A stretch of 13,451 nucleotides of DNA. Origin: Pseudomonadota bacterium (lineage in GTDB: Bacteria > Pseudomonadota > Gammaproteobacteria > Xanthomonadales > Rhodanobacteraceae). A program made the translations under genes and the position numbers. Under the pieces are notes generated by a model that worked only from the letters and a program-made list of their open reading frames with translations, was not told the DNA's origin and searched no databases. The stretch is from contig JANXVS010000473.1 in NCBI GenBank assembly GCA_025351555.1, positions 1-13,451 of the forward strand, read 5' to 3'. Each line of letters opens with the position of its first letter. Position 1 is the first letter of the stretch. Below are positions 1 to 7,484 of the stretch, one piece after another.

Positions 1-189
1 CGCCCTCCGCGATGCCGGTGCACACCGAACGACCTTGATCCCGAGGATCAGGTGGGAAAGCTCGCCGGTCGTTAGGCTTTCCGCTCGCGGCGGACTTGCG
101 CACAGACTTGAAAGGCACTGCAATCCCGGAGTCGTATATAGGGCCAAGGCAATATGTTTGGATGTGCTGTCGCACATCGCAGGGAACGC
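1..189 (-). ncRNA. ssrS: 6S RNA (RNA polymerase sigma-70 holoenzyme regulator), 3' end at the window edge
   Basis: 6S RNA mimics an open promoter and sequesters the housekeeping RNA polymerase holoenzyme in stationary phase. Read on the minus strand, the region just downstream of zapA shows the 6S architecture. There is a terminal closing stem (minus-strand CCCU at 184-181 with AGGG at 6-3, and GCGAUG at 180-175 with CAUCGC at 14-9, with a GG bulge). A 3'-half hairpin lies at 52-33 (CCUGAUCC / GGGAUCAAGG), equivalent to the E. coli CCUUGAACC/GGUUCAAGG element. The 3' segment CGGCAUCGCGGAGG closely resembles the E. coli CGGCAUCUCGGAGA. Length, about 185 nt, and position immediately after zapA match the conserved zapA-ssrS order. 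The 5' end is estimated from the closing stem and a candidate promoter. The 3' end may lie a few bases outside the window. Confidence 0.88.
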
Positions 190-193
190 GTGC

Positions 194-496
194 CTATCTT
201 ACCGGGGTGGCGAGCACGCCATCAAGCTTTGTTCGCAGCGTGTGCAGATGTTGTGCCAATGCGCCGGTGTCGGACTCGCTGCGTTGCTTGGCCTGCATCA
301 GCTCGTGTGCGATGTTCAGCGCCGCCATCACAGCAATGCGATCTACGCCCGCAGAGCGTGACGCGTTGCGGATTTCGCGCATCTTGCCATCAAGGTACGC
401 GGCTGCCGCGATCAAGCCGGGGCGTTCTTCGGCGGTGCAGCCGATCAGAAACTCGCGATCCAGGATGCTGACCGAAACCGGTGCGTCCGCGCTCAT
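194..496 (-). CDS. zapA: Cell division protein ZapA
   Basis: This encodes a 100-aa cytoplasmic ZapA that binds and bundles FtsZ at the division ring. The N-terminal half carries the family signature: VSVSILDREFLIGC near residues 7-20, followed by the E-R-P-G-L segment and AAYLDGKMREIR. The C-terminal half is the dimerisation coiled coil, from the I-A-V-M-A-A-L-N-I-A-H-E-L motif onward. The start is the ATG at 496-494, giving the normal ZapA length. That start overlaps the stop of the upstream ZapB-like gene as ATGA, implying translational coupling. A longer reading from 646 would add about 50 low-complexity residues that overlap the upstream gene, so it is rejected. 6S RNA follows immediately, as in E. 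coli. Confidence 0.94.
   Translation of the reverse strand: MSADAPVSVSILDREFLIGCTAEERPGLIAAAAYLDGKMREIRNASRSAGVDRIAVMAALNIAHELMQAKQRSESDTGALAQHLHTLRTKLDGVLATPVR
196..225 (-). promoter_or_regulatory. Candidate 6S RNA promoter inside the zapA 3' end
   Basis: On the minus strand there is a -35-like TTGATG (225-220), an 18-bp spacer and a -10-like TAAGAT (201-196). This would start transcription near 189-190, just before the 6S closing stem. Each hexamer matches consensus at only four of six positions. The placement over the zapA stop codon is plausible because 6S RNA usually has its own promoter as well as readthrough. The assignment is inferred from position. Confidence 0.35.
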
Positions 497-717
497 GCGC
501 CGTTCTCCAGCGTGCGCAGGCGCGCGATCATGGCCTCGACGCGCGAACGCGCCTGCTCGTTCTTGGCCAGCAGGTTCGAGCGTTCGGTCGACAGTTGCTC
601 CTGACTGACGCGCAGGCTGCGGTTTTCCTCGGCCAGACGCTGGCAAAGCTCGATCACGCGGTCAAGGCGACCACTGATATCGTGCAGATCGGCAAGCATC
701 GGATTGGGTTCGGACAT
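493..717 (-). CDS. TIGR02449-family ZapB-like coiled-coil protein
   Basis: This is a 74-aa acidic protein predicted to be almost entirely alpha-helical coiled coil: heptad-like spacing of L/V/I runs from about residue 8 to 70 (LADLHDISGRLDRVIELCQRL, then EENRSLR, then LLAKNEQARSRVEAMIARLRTLE). It matches the TIGR02449 type, short ZapB/SlyX-like proteins found next to zapA in xanthomonads and relatives. The likely role is as a division-site partner of ZapA, inferred from coiled-coil character and the ATGA-coupled zapA. There is no Shine-Dalgarno before the ATG at 717, which fits the leaderless promoter listed separately. The family assignment is good; the cellular function is not proven. Confidence 0.87.
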   Translation of the reverse strand: MSEPNPMLADLHDISGRLDRVIELCQRLAEENRSLRVSQEQLSTERSNLLAKNEQARSRVEAMIARLRTLENGA

Positions 718-752
718 GGCGCGACTATAGGCGGCGGCTTGGGGACGGTCAA
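717..752 (-). promoter_or_regulatory. Strong promoter of the ZapB-like/zapA operon, probably giving a leaderless mRNA
   Basis: On the minus strand: -35 TTGACC (752-747), exactly 17 bp, -10 TATAGT (729-724), then six bases to the ATG at 717-715. The usual start site seven bases after the -10 falls on the A of the ATG, so the transcript would have no 5' leader. No purine-rich ribosome binding site is present upstream, consistent with this. The -35 overlaps the stop codon (TGA, 751-749) of the upstream c-di-GMP enzyme gene. Confidence 0.68.
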
Positions 753-3700
753 CGCACCGTGCGCTGCGGGCGCGCCGGCAGGCGGCTGCGCTCGAATTCG
801 CGGATGAAGGTGAAGCACGCTGCGGCGGTCAGCGGCGGCGACAGCCAGTGGCCCTGGATTTCGTCGCAACCCTGTTCATGCAGGTATTCCAGCTGCTCCA
901 GGGTTTCCACGCCTTCGGCGATGACATTCAAGCCGAGCGAATGCGCCATCGTGATGATGGTCTTGGTGATGGCCTCGTCGTCTGGATCAGTGGTGATGTC
1001 GCCGACGAAGCTACGATCGATCTTGAGTCGGTCGATCGGCAGGCGCTTGAGGTAGCTCAGCGACGAGTAGCCGGTGCCGAAATCGTCGATCGCGATGGAT
1101 ACGCCCAGGGTATGCAGCCGGTTCAGCGTGTGAATCGCCAAGTCCGCGTTGGCCATCAGCACACTCTCGGTCAGTTCCAGTTCCAGTTGCGCCGGCGCGA
1201 GCTTGAGTTCGGCCAGGATCTCGCACAGGCGCTGGGTCAGGTCGTCGCGCAGCAGTTGCAGCGCCGACAGATTCACCGACATGGTGATGTTGTGCAAGCC
1301 GCGATGCTGCCATTCGCGCAGTTGCGTGCAGGCGTGATACAGCACGAACTCGCCGATGCGGTCGATTAGGCCCGCCTCTTCGGCCAGGGGAATGAATACG
1401 ACCGGAGAGACCTCGCCAAGCTCGGGATTGGTCCAGCGAAGCAGCGCCTCCACGCCGGTGATGCGGGCTTCATCCAGCGTCAGCATGGGCTGATAGACCA
1501 GGCTCAACTCGTTGCGCTCCAGGGCCATGCGCAAGGCGCCGATCATGTTGGCGCGCTGGCGCGCCTGCGCATCCATCGCCGGGGTGTACAGCATGTAGGT
1601 GTTACGGCCGCCTTCCTTGGCCTGATACATCGCGGTATCCGCGAACTTGAGCAGGTCCGTCGGCACCTGGGCGTGATCCGGATACAGGCTGATGCCGATC
1701 GACGGTGAGATCACCACTTCCTGGCCGGTGTCGAGCGCGAGTGGGCGGGAAAATACCTCGAGCAGGCTACGCGCCACGTTCACGGGTTCATCGCCGTGCT
1801 GTACATCTTCCAGCACCACAGTGAACTCATCGCCACCGAGCCGGGCCACAGTCGCCGATTCGCGCACGCTGGCGCGCAGGCGCGCGCCGACAGCCTTGAG
1901 CACGCGATCGCCGGTGGCATGACCCATCGAATCGTTGACGTGTTTGAAGCGATCCAGATCCAGGAACAGCACGGCGACCTTGCGCGCCGTGCGACGCGCA
2001 CGGATAACCGCATGCGCGAGACGTTCGCCGAGCAGGGTGCGGTTCGGCAAGCCGGTCAAGGTGTCGTAGTTGGCCAGGTAGCGCAGCTCCTGCTCGGCGC
2101 GCTTGCGGTCGGTGATGTCGTTCATCACGCCGACGAAATGCGTGCGTTCTCCGGCGGCGTCGCGTACTTCGCTGACCTCAAGCCAGCACAGGAATTCCTC
2201 GCCATCTTTGCGCCGTTGCCACAACTCGCCATGCCAGTGGCCGCTGCGCACGAACTCCGCGCGTATCGCCAGGTAAAACTCGGTCGGATGTTGCGGGCTG
2301 TTGAGCGCGTCGGCGGTATGACCGATGACATCGGTTTCGCTGTAGCCGCTCATGCGCGTGAAGGCGCGATTGATCGAGACGAAGTGAAATTCCAAATCGG
2401 TGACGGCGACGGCCTCGCTCATGCTGGCGATGACTTCGGCGGCGATGCGGCGCTCGCGCTCGGTCGCGCGCGAGACGGTGATGTTGCGCGCCGTGCCACA
2501 CACGTGCAGTGCACGGCCGTTGGCGTCGCGTTCGACGGCCTTGCCACGCGACAGCACCCAGATCCACTCGCCGGCGGCGTTACGGATGCGATGTTCGGAT
2601 TCGTAGAAGTCGCGGCGGCCCTCGATATGATCGTAAAGGCGCTGCTCGACCTGGGCCAGATCGTCCGGATGCACGGCGTGCTGGCGCCACTGCGCAGCCG
2701 ACAGGGTTTCCTCGCGGCGACCGCCGAGCAACTGGTCGGCGCCGATGCGGTGGATGGTTGCTGCATTCACATCGAAGTCCCAGAACTCGTCGCCTGATCC
2801 CCACAGCGCCAGTCGCAAGCGGTCTTCGCGCCGGCGCAATTCGTCGTGATGGCGCTGCTCGCGCGCGCGCCGACGGCGGTAGCCCAGCCATCCCAGCCAG
2901 AGCAGCAACGCCGCGACCGCGACATACAACAGTTGCATTCCGCGGCTCGCCCACCACGGCGGCGTTACCGTCAGGCGCAGATGGGTGCCGTCGTCATTCC
3001 ATACACCATCGTGGTTGCTGGCGCGAACCTCGAAAACGTAATCTCCTGCTGGCAGATTGGTATAGGTGGCATCGTGGCGCGTGCCGGCTTTTATCCAGTC
3101 CTCGTCGAAACCCTGCAAGCGGTAGACGAACTGGTTCTGCTCGGGCGCGGCATAGTCCAGTGCAGCGAACTCGAAGCGCACCACGCGCTGCGCTTGCGAC
3201 ATCGCCAACTCGTCGCCTGGCGCGTGCAGCAGACCATGCGCGCTACCGGTCTGCGCGCCGGTGATCACCACTGGCGCCATATAGGTGTCGTGCTTGATCA
3301 CCTCCGGGTCGAACAGGTTGATGCCGTGAATGCCGCCGAATACCATCTCGCCGTTGCCGCGCCGGTAGCTGGCGGCGGCATTGAATTCCAGACCTTGCAA
3401 GCCGTCCTTGAGCGAAAATGCCCTGAATTGCCCCAATGCGCGATCAAACCGGGCGACGCCGCGATTGGTGCTCAGCCACAGATTGTGGTGCCTATCCTCC
3501 AGGATGCCGTAGATGGTTGCGCTGGGCAGCCCGTTCTTTGTGGAATAATGCACAAAGTTTACATTTTCATTGCTTGGAACGTCCACGCGATCCAGTCCAC
3601 TATGCGTGCCGATCCACAGCGCGCCGTCCCCGCTCTGCTGGATTGCGCGCACCAGATTGTCGGCCAGCGAGTGCGGATCGGCCGGATCGTGACGGAAGCT

Positions 3701-5401
3701 GCGCATGCGGCGCTTGGCGGGGTCATAGGCGCTTAATCCGTCCAGGGTGCCGATCCAGACGCGGCCATCCGTATCTTCAGTCAGCGCAAGCACGCGATCG
3801 TGTGCCAGGCTATCGGGCTCTCCGGCATGGTGACGAAACACTTCCCAGCGTCCCGCTGGTGCTGATGTTGGCGGCGCTGACGTCGATGCAGATGATGTCG
3901 ATGCAGATGATGTCGGCGGCCACCAATGCGCCAAACCACTGCCGTAAGTGCCAAACCAAAGGCTGCCGTCATGCGCGATCAACATCGCGCACACGATGGC
4001 GCCGGGCAGACCATTGCCGTTGACCGGGTCCACCGGCAAAGCCGTGGCGTTGCGCGCATCCGGATCGAGCAGGAAGGCGCCTTGATTGGACGCGACCCAG
4101 AGCTTGTTGCCACCGGCTCCGACCAGCCCACTGATACGCCATAGCGGGTCAGCGCCAGACGATGTTGGGGTCTTGAACACGTCGTTGAAAGACTCGAAGG
4201 TGTCGCGTGCCGGGTCGTAGCGCTTGAGGCCACCGCCATCGGTGCCAAGCCACAGGCGTGCGGCGCCGTCTTCCCAGATCGCACGGATCGTGTTCGTCAT
4301 CTGATTGCGGCCGGGTGTCGGATCCATGACGTAGCGGAACTGCGCGCCATCTGGGTTGGTCGTGGCAGCGCCGCCAATCGTGCCGCCGACCCAGAGCAGG
4401 CCGGACCGGTCGATCGCCAGTTCGGTGGTGAAATCGTCAGGCAGCGATCCGGGCATGGCGTCGTCGTGGCTCAGCGATTGCGTGTTGCCGCTGGCCGGAT
4501 CGTAAATCGTCAGCCCTTCGCCGTAGACCGCCAGCCACAGCCGCCCTTGCCGATCCTGAACCAACGCGTGAATCTGCGTTGCGTCAGGACGCTGCTCGGC
4601 CATGGGCCAGACGTGCTCGGCCGAATCGTTTTGTGCGTCGACCCGGTACAGACCGCTTTCGCTGCCGGCATAGATCGTGGCGTCGGCGGCGATCAGTACG
4701 CAGCGGACGCCGGCAAAGTTGCGCACGACCACCGTTGCATCGCTACCCGGTGCGATGCGCAGCAGACCCGCCGTCGTCGCACTCCATAACGTGCCATCGG
4801 CCGCGAGCGCGAAGCCGTGCACGCGCGCAGCCATTCCGCCGACGGCGGGGAAACGAAAGATCTGGCGACGCGCGCCGGTTTCGGCGTCCATGAGCTCAAT
4901 CCCGGCCGCGGTGCCGACCCATAGTCCGCGCGCCGGATCGAACAGCAGGGCGCTGATGGCGTTGCGTGGTTGCGCGTCCGCACCAGAAATTTGTGCGCCG
5001 GCGGCGATCTTGCCGCTGGCCGGATCCAGCCACGCCAGGCCGCGCGTGTTGCCGCCGATCCACAGGCGCCCGTGGCTATCTTGCGCAAGCGCAGTAACGA
5101 AACTGTCGGGCAGGCTGTCCGGGTTGTCCGCGTCGTGCTTGTAAAGCACATAGCGATAGCCGTCGTACTGATGCAGACCGCCTTGGGTCGCGATCCACAT
5201 GTAACCGGCGCGATCCTGCAAGAACGCGTTGACGGTATGTTGCGTCAGGCCCTGCTCGCTGCCGATATCGTCGAAATAGTAGCGCCGCTCGGCGGCGTGC
5301 GACGCAACGCCGGCCAACAAGCACAAGATCGCGGACAGCCGCACCAGCCAACGTCCGGCCGGGAGTCGTGCTCTAGCTGGACGCGCCGAAAGTTTTGGCA
5401 T
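749..5401 (-). CDS. Periplasmic beta-propeller/Y_Y_Y sensor with PAS-PAS-GGDEF-EAL output (c-di-GMP synthase/phosphodiesterase)
   Basis: This 1550-aa inner-membrane protein probably converts a periplasmic signal into cyclic-di-GMP changes. Order: signal peptide about 1-37 (RLSAILCLLAGVASHAA); two-component-regulator propeller repeats about 45-705 with many LW(I/V/L)G(T/G)..GL..(Y/L)D blades; Y_Y_Y domain about 740-815; one TM helix about 822-842 followed by an arginine-rich stop; linker coiled coil; PAS at about 862-975 and 988-1098; GGDEF about 1105-1270 with intact RLGGDEF (motif at 1189-1193); EAL about 1285-1535 with GVEALLRW (1316-1323), ELTES, IDDFGTGYS (from 1438), LKIDRSF and AEGVET. 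Both catalytic sites look complete. The product-inhibition I-site is degenerate (RESA instead of RxxD, five residues before GGDEF). The start chosen is the ATG at 5401; a TTG at 5425 would add eight residues but lies upstream of the predicted transcription start. The ligand is unknown. Confidence 0.92.
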   Translation of the reverse strand: MPKLSARPARARLPAGRWLVRLSAILCLLAGVASHAAERRYYFDDIGSEQGLTQHTVNAFLQDRAGYMWIATQGGLHQYDGYRYVLYKHDADNPDSLPDSFVTALAQDSHGRLWIGGNTRGLAWLDPASGKIAAGAQISGADAQPRNAISALLFDPARGLWVGTAAGIELMDAETGARRQIFRFPAVGGMAARVHGFALAADGTLWSATTAGLLRIAPGSDATVVVRNFAGVRCVLIAADATIYAGSESGLYRVDAQNDSAEHVWPMAEQRPDATQIHALVQDRQGRLWLAVYGEGLTIYDPASGNTQSLSHDDAMPGSLPDDFTTELAIDRSGLLWVGGTIGGAATTNPDGAQFRYVMDPTPGRNQMTNTIRAIWEDGAARLWLGTDGGGLKRYDPARDTFESFNDVFKTPTSSGADPLWRISGLVGAGGNKLWVASNQGAFLLDPDARNATALPVDPVNGNGLPGAIVCAMLIAHDGSLWFGTYGSGLAHWWPPTSSASTSSASTSAPPTSAPAGRWEVFRHHAGEPDSLAHDRVLALTEDTDGRVWIGTLDGLSAYDPAKRRMRSFRHDPADPHSLADNLVRAIQQSGDGALWIGTHSGLDRVDVPSNENVNFVHYSTKNGLPSATIYGILEDRHHNLWLSTNRGVARFDRALGQFRAFSLKDGLQGLEFNAAASYRRGNGEMVFGGIHGINLFDPEVIKHDTYMAPVVITGAQTGSAHGLLHAPGDELAMSQAQRVVRFEFAALDYAAPEQNQFVYRLQGFDEDWIKAGTRHDATYTNLPAGDYVFEVRASNHDGVWNDDGTHLRLTVTPPWWASRGMQLLYVAVAALLLWLGWLGYRRRRAREQRHHDELRRREDRLRLALWGSGDEFWDFDVNAATIHRIGADQLLGGRREETLSAAQWRQHAVHPDDLAQVEQRLYDHIEGRRDFYESEHRIRNAAGEWIWVLSRGKAVERDANGRALHVCGTARNITVSRATERERRIAAEVIASMSEAVAVTDLEFHFVSINRAFTRMSGYSETDVIGHTADALNSPQHPTEFYLAIRAEFVRSGHWHGELWQRRKDGEEFLCWLEVSEVRDAAGERTHFVGVMNDITDRKRAEQELRYLANYDTLTGLPNRTLLGERLAHAVIRARRTARKVAVLFLDLDRFKHVNDSMGHATGDRVLKAVGARLRASVRESATVARLGGDEFTVVLEDVQHGDEPVNVARSLLEVFSRPLALDTGQEVVISPSIGISLYPDHAQVPTDLLKFADTAMYQAKEGGRNTYMLYTPAMDAQARQRANMIGALRMALERNELSLVYQPMLTLDEARITGVEALLRWTNPELGEVSPVVFIPLAEEAGLIDRIGEFVLYHACTQLREWQHRGLHNITMSVNLSALQLLRDDLTQRLCEILAELKLAPAQLELELTESVLMANADLAIHTLNRLHTLGVSIAIDDFGTGYSSLSYLKRLPIDRLKIDRSFVGDITTDPDDEAITKTIITMAHSLGLNVIAEGVETLEQLEYLHEQGCDEIQGHWLSPPLTAAACFTFIREFERSRLPARPQRTVR
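3879..3914 (-). repeat. 15-bp in-frame tandem repeat coding a Ser/Thr/Ala linker
   Basis: Plus-strand units GACGTCGATGCAGAT (3879-3893), GATGTCGATGCAGAT (3894-3908) and a partial GATGTC (3909-3914). On the minus strand they encode the low-complexity SSASTSSASTS stretch between two propeller blades, about residues 498-508 of the c-di-GMP enzyme. The unit is a multiple of three, so copy changes would lengthen or shorten the loop without a frameshift. Confidence 0.82.
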
Positions 5402-5436
5402 ACTCGATGATACGATTGTCCCCAATCCGCAGTCTA
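5401..5436 (-). promoter_or_regulatory. Candidate promoter of the c-di-GMP enzyme gene, leaderless configuration
   Basis: On the minus strand: -35-like TAGACT (5436-5431), 18-bp spacer, -10 TATCAT (5412-5407, five of six matches), then five bases to the ATG at 5401. A start site six to seven bases after the -10 falls on the first bases of that ATG. There is no ribosome binding site at normal spacing. This supports ATG 5401 over TTG 5425. The -35 is weak. Confidence 0.45.
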
Positions 5437-5474
5437 GGCGCGGGCGCTCGTTCCGGCAATACGCATGCGGCCGC

Positions 5475-5483
5475 TGCTAGAAT
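5475..5483 (+). promoter_or_regulatory. Candidate extended -10 promoter for ygfB-pepP-acvB
   Basis: TGCTAGAAT carries the TGn extension directly before a TAGAAT -10 box (five of six). The predicted start is near 5490, leaving about 23 nt before the ygfB ATG at 5513. No convincing -35 is visible at 16-18 bp, as expected for extended -10 promoters. It faces away from the c-di-GMP enzyme promoter in the same 111-bp divergent region. Confidence 0.38.
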
Positions 5484-5512
5484 ATCCACATGTGCTTGTA
5501 TCACCTCGACCG

Positions 5513-6070
5513 ATGAATACCGGTTCGCCGGTCACCCATGCCCAGCTTGGCGAGCTGCTGGCCAATCTGCGCTTCGGCGTTGGCCCCAGCGATCTGCACG
5601 GCTCACTCACCGGTTACCTGTGCGGTGGTGGCGTCGCCGACTCGCACGATTGGCTCGCGGCGCTGGAGCTGGATCCGGATGATGACGTGGCGGCTATGCC
5701 GCAACCCGTGTTGACAAACCTTTACGAGCAATGTGCGGCGTGGCTGGACGATCCCGAGATGGGCTTCGAGCCCTTGCTGCCGCCGGCCGACACCGCGCTG
5801 GAAAATCGCGCCGACGCGCTGGTCGAATGGTGCCGCGGTTTTCTTGGCGGGCTGGGCTTGGCCGGCGTGTCGCGGCAGCATGGGCTTTCGGCCGACGGCG
5901 CCGAGATCCTCAAGGATTTCGGTATCATCGCCGGCACCCGGTTTGAATATGCCGATGGCGAGGAAGACGAAACCGCGTTGACCGAGGTAATCGAATTCAT
6001 CCGCGTCGGCGTCTTGCTGCTGCACGCGGAGCTCGTTTCGACGCCGCAGGCGGGAGCGACTTTGCACTGA
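5513..6070 (+). CDS. ygfB: UPF0149 family protein YgfB
   Basis: This encodes a 185-aa acidic cytoplasmic protein of the UPF0149 (YgfB/YecA) family. Visible family features are SDLHGSLTGYLCGGG (residues 26-40), the W-C-R-G-F-L-G-G-L-G-L block (106-116) and the C-terminal acidic stretch followed by FIRVGVLLLHAEL. Length matches E. coli YgfB (about 190 aa). In Pseudomonas aeruginosa YgfB is reported to influence beta-lactamase expression through the AlpA regulator; a general biochemical role is not settled. The ATG at 5513 is preferred. An upstream in-frame ATG at 5465 would add 16 residues and place the predicted -10 box inside the coding region. The next gene is pepP, the conserved neighbour in E. 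coli, 79 bp downstream; that gap shows no terminator hairpin. Confidence 0.9.
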   Translation: MNTGSPVTHAQLGELLANLRFGVGPSDLHGSLTGYLCGGGVADSHDWLAALELDPDDDVAAMPQPVLTNLYEQCAAWLDDPEMGFEPLLPPADTALENRADALVEWCRGFLGGLGLAGVSRQHGLSADGAEILKDFGIIAGTRFEYADGEEDETALTEVIEFIRVGVLLLHAELVSTPQAGATLH

Positions 6071-6149
6071 TGTGTTCCGCGGGCACCGATTTTTTATTTT
6101 CCCGATCTGACGAAATTCATCTGAAGAAATTCAAAGGACTGCGCCGCGC

Positions 6150-7466
6150 ATGATCGATCGCAAAGAATTTGCCCGCCGTCGCAAACAACTGATGCGCATC
6201 ATCGGCGACGACGCGATCTGCATCGTGCCGGCTGCGCCCGAGCGCCTGCGCAATAACGACAGCCACTATCCGTACCGGCAGGACAGCGATTTCCATTACC
6301 TGACCGGTTTCCCGGAACCCGAAGCGGTGCTGGCGCTGATTCCCGGGCGCGCGCACGGCGAAGTTATCCTGTTTTGCCGCGAGCGCGATCCGGAACGCGA
6401 AGCTTGGGATGGCGCACGCGCAGGGCAGGAAGGCGCCGTGAGCGATTACGGCATGGATGATGCGTTCCCGATTGGCGACATCGATGAGATTCTGCCGGGC
6501 ATGATCGAAGGCCGTTCGCGCGTGTACTACCACTTCGGCCGCACCGCCGAGTTCGATATCGAATTGATCGGCTGGGTCAATCATGTGCGCGGCCAGGTCC
6601 GGCGCGGCGCGCGTGCGCCGCACGAGTTCGTCGCGCTCGGTCACATCCTGCACGATCTGCGTCTGTTCAAGACGCGCGATGAACTGCGGATGATGCGCCG
6701 CGCCGCGAAAATCGCCGGCGAGGCGCATGTGCGCGCGATGCGCAGCGTGCGCCCGGGCATGAACGAGAATGAAGTCGAAGGCGAGTTGCTGCACACGTTC
6801 CGCCGCCACGGCGCGGTGGCCTCATATGAGCCGATCGTCGGCGGTGGCGCGAACGGCTGCGTGCTGCACTATCGCGCCAACAACTCTGTACTGAAGGACG
6901 GCGACCTGCTGCTGATCGACGCTGGCGCCGAATATCAGTGTTACGCCTCCGACATCACGCGCACGTTCCCGGTCAACGGCAAATTTTCCGTCGAGCAGCG
7001 TGCGTTGTACGACCTGGTGCTGGCCGCGCAACGCGCGGCGATCGCGCAGATTCGCCCGGGCCGTCCGTTCGGCGGGTATCACGATGCCGCGGTGCGCGTC
7101 ATCACCGCGGGCCTGATCAAGCTCGGCCTGCTCAAGGGCGGCGTCGACAAGAATATCCGCGAACACAGCTATCGCCGTTTCTACATGCACAAGACCGGGC
7201 ACTGGCTGGGTCTGGACGTGCACGACGTCGGCGACTATCGCGTCGACGGCGAAGATCGCGAGCTGGAACCGGGCATGGTCGTCACGGTGGAACCCGGCAT
7301 CTACATCGCGCCAGATGCAAAAGGTGTCGCCGCGAGATGGCGCGGCATCGGCATCCGCATCGAGGATGACGTCGTCGTCACGCGCACAGAACCGGAAGTC
7401 ATTACCGCCGGCGTGCCGAGCGATGCGGATGAGATCGAGGCGTTGATGGCTGCCGCAAGAAAGTAA
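6150..7466 (+). CDS. pepP: Xaa-Pro aminopeptidase (aminopeptidase P)
   Basis: This 438-aa cytoplasmic dimetal (Mn) peptidase removes N-terminal residues that precede proline. It has an N-terminal AMP_N domain (about 1-135, including the NDSHYPYRQDSDFHYLTGFPEP segment) and a C-terminal pita-bread M24 catalytic domain (about 175-425). All five metal ligands expected from E. coli PepP are visible: D257 (LLIDAG), D268 (SDITRTFP), H351 (GHWLGLDVHDVG), E381 (TVEPGIYI) and E405 (GIRIEDD), plus H358. Length equals the E. coli enzyme (about 440 aa). An AAAGGA at 6133-6138 lies 11 nt before the ATG. In E. coli ubiH and ubiI follow; here an acvB-type gene follows after 18 bp, so the two are probably co-transcribed. 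Confidence 0.97.
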   Translation: MIDRKEFARRRKQLMRIIGDDAICIVPAAPERLRNNDSHYPYRQDSDFHYLTGFPEPEAVLALIPGRAHGEVILFCRERDPEREAWDGARAGQEGAVSDYGMDDAFPIGDIDEILPGMIEGRSRVYYHFGRTAEFDIELIGWVNHVRGQVRRGARAPHEFVALGHILHDLRLFKTRDELRMMRRAAKIAGEAHVRAMRSVRPGMNENEVEGELLHTFRRHGAVASYEPIVGGGANGCVLHYRANNSVLKDGDLLLIDAGAEYQCYASDITRTFPVNGKFSVEQRALYDLVLAAQRAAIAQIRPGRPFGGYHDAAVRVITAGLIKLGLLKGGVDKNIREHSYRRFYMHKTGHWLGLDVHDVGDYRVDGEDRELEPGMVVTVEPGIYIAPDAKGVAARWRGIGIRIEDDVVVTRTEPEVITAGVPSDADEIEALMAAARK

Positions 7467-7484
7467 GGTCTGGAAGAAGTCGTC

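Noticed and set aside
497..646. N-terminal extension of zapA to 646
   Set aside because: It would double the overlap with the ZapB-like gene and add low-complexity sequence. The ATGA-coupled ATG at 496 gives the normal ZapA length.
1796..3736. Several long plus-strand open frames (for example 1796-2797 and 2846-3736) opposite the c-di-GMP enzyme
   Set aside because: They are antisense to continuous, well-recognised sensor/PAS/GGDEF coding sequence, show no domain motifs, and are the usual by-product of GC-rich third codon positions.
3879..3914. CRISPR-like short repeats
   Set aside because: The repeats are contiguous without spacers, in frame with a protein-coding linker, and only two full units are present.
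5465..5512. Upstream ATG for ygfB adding 16 residues
   Set aside because: The extra residues are not part of the YgfB family and would cover the predicted extended -10 promoter.
6112..6133. Direct repeat GAAATTCA at 6112-6119 and 6126-6133 upstream of pepP, possible operator
   Set aside because: Only 8 bp, AT-rich and not a known operator; two copies could be chance. No hairpin or U-run supports a terminator in this 79-bp gap either.
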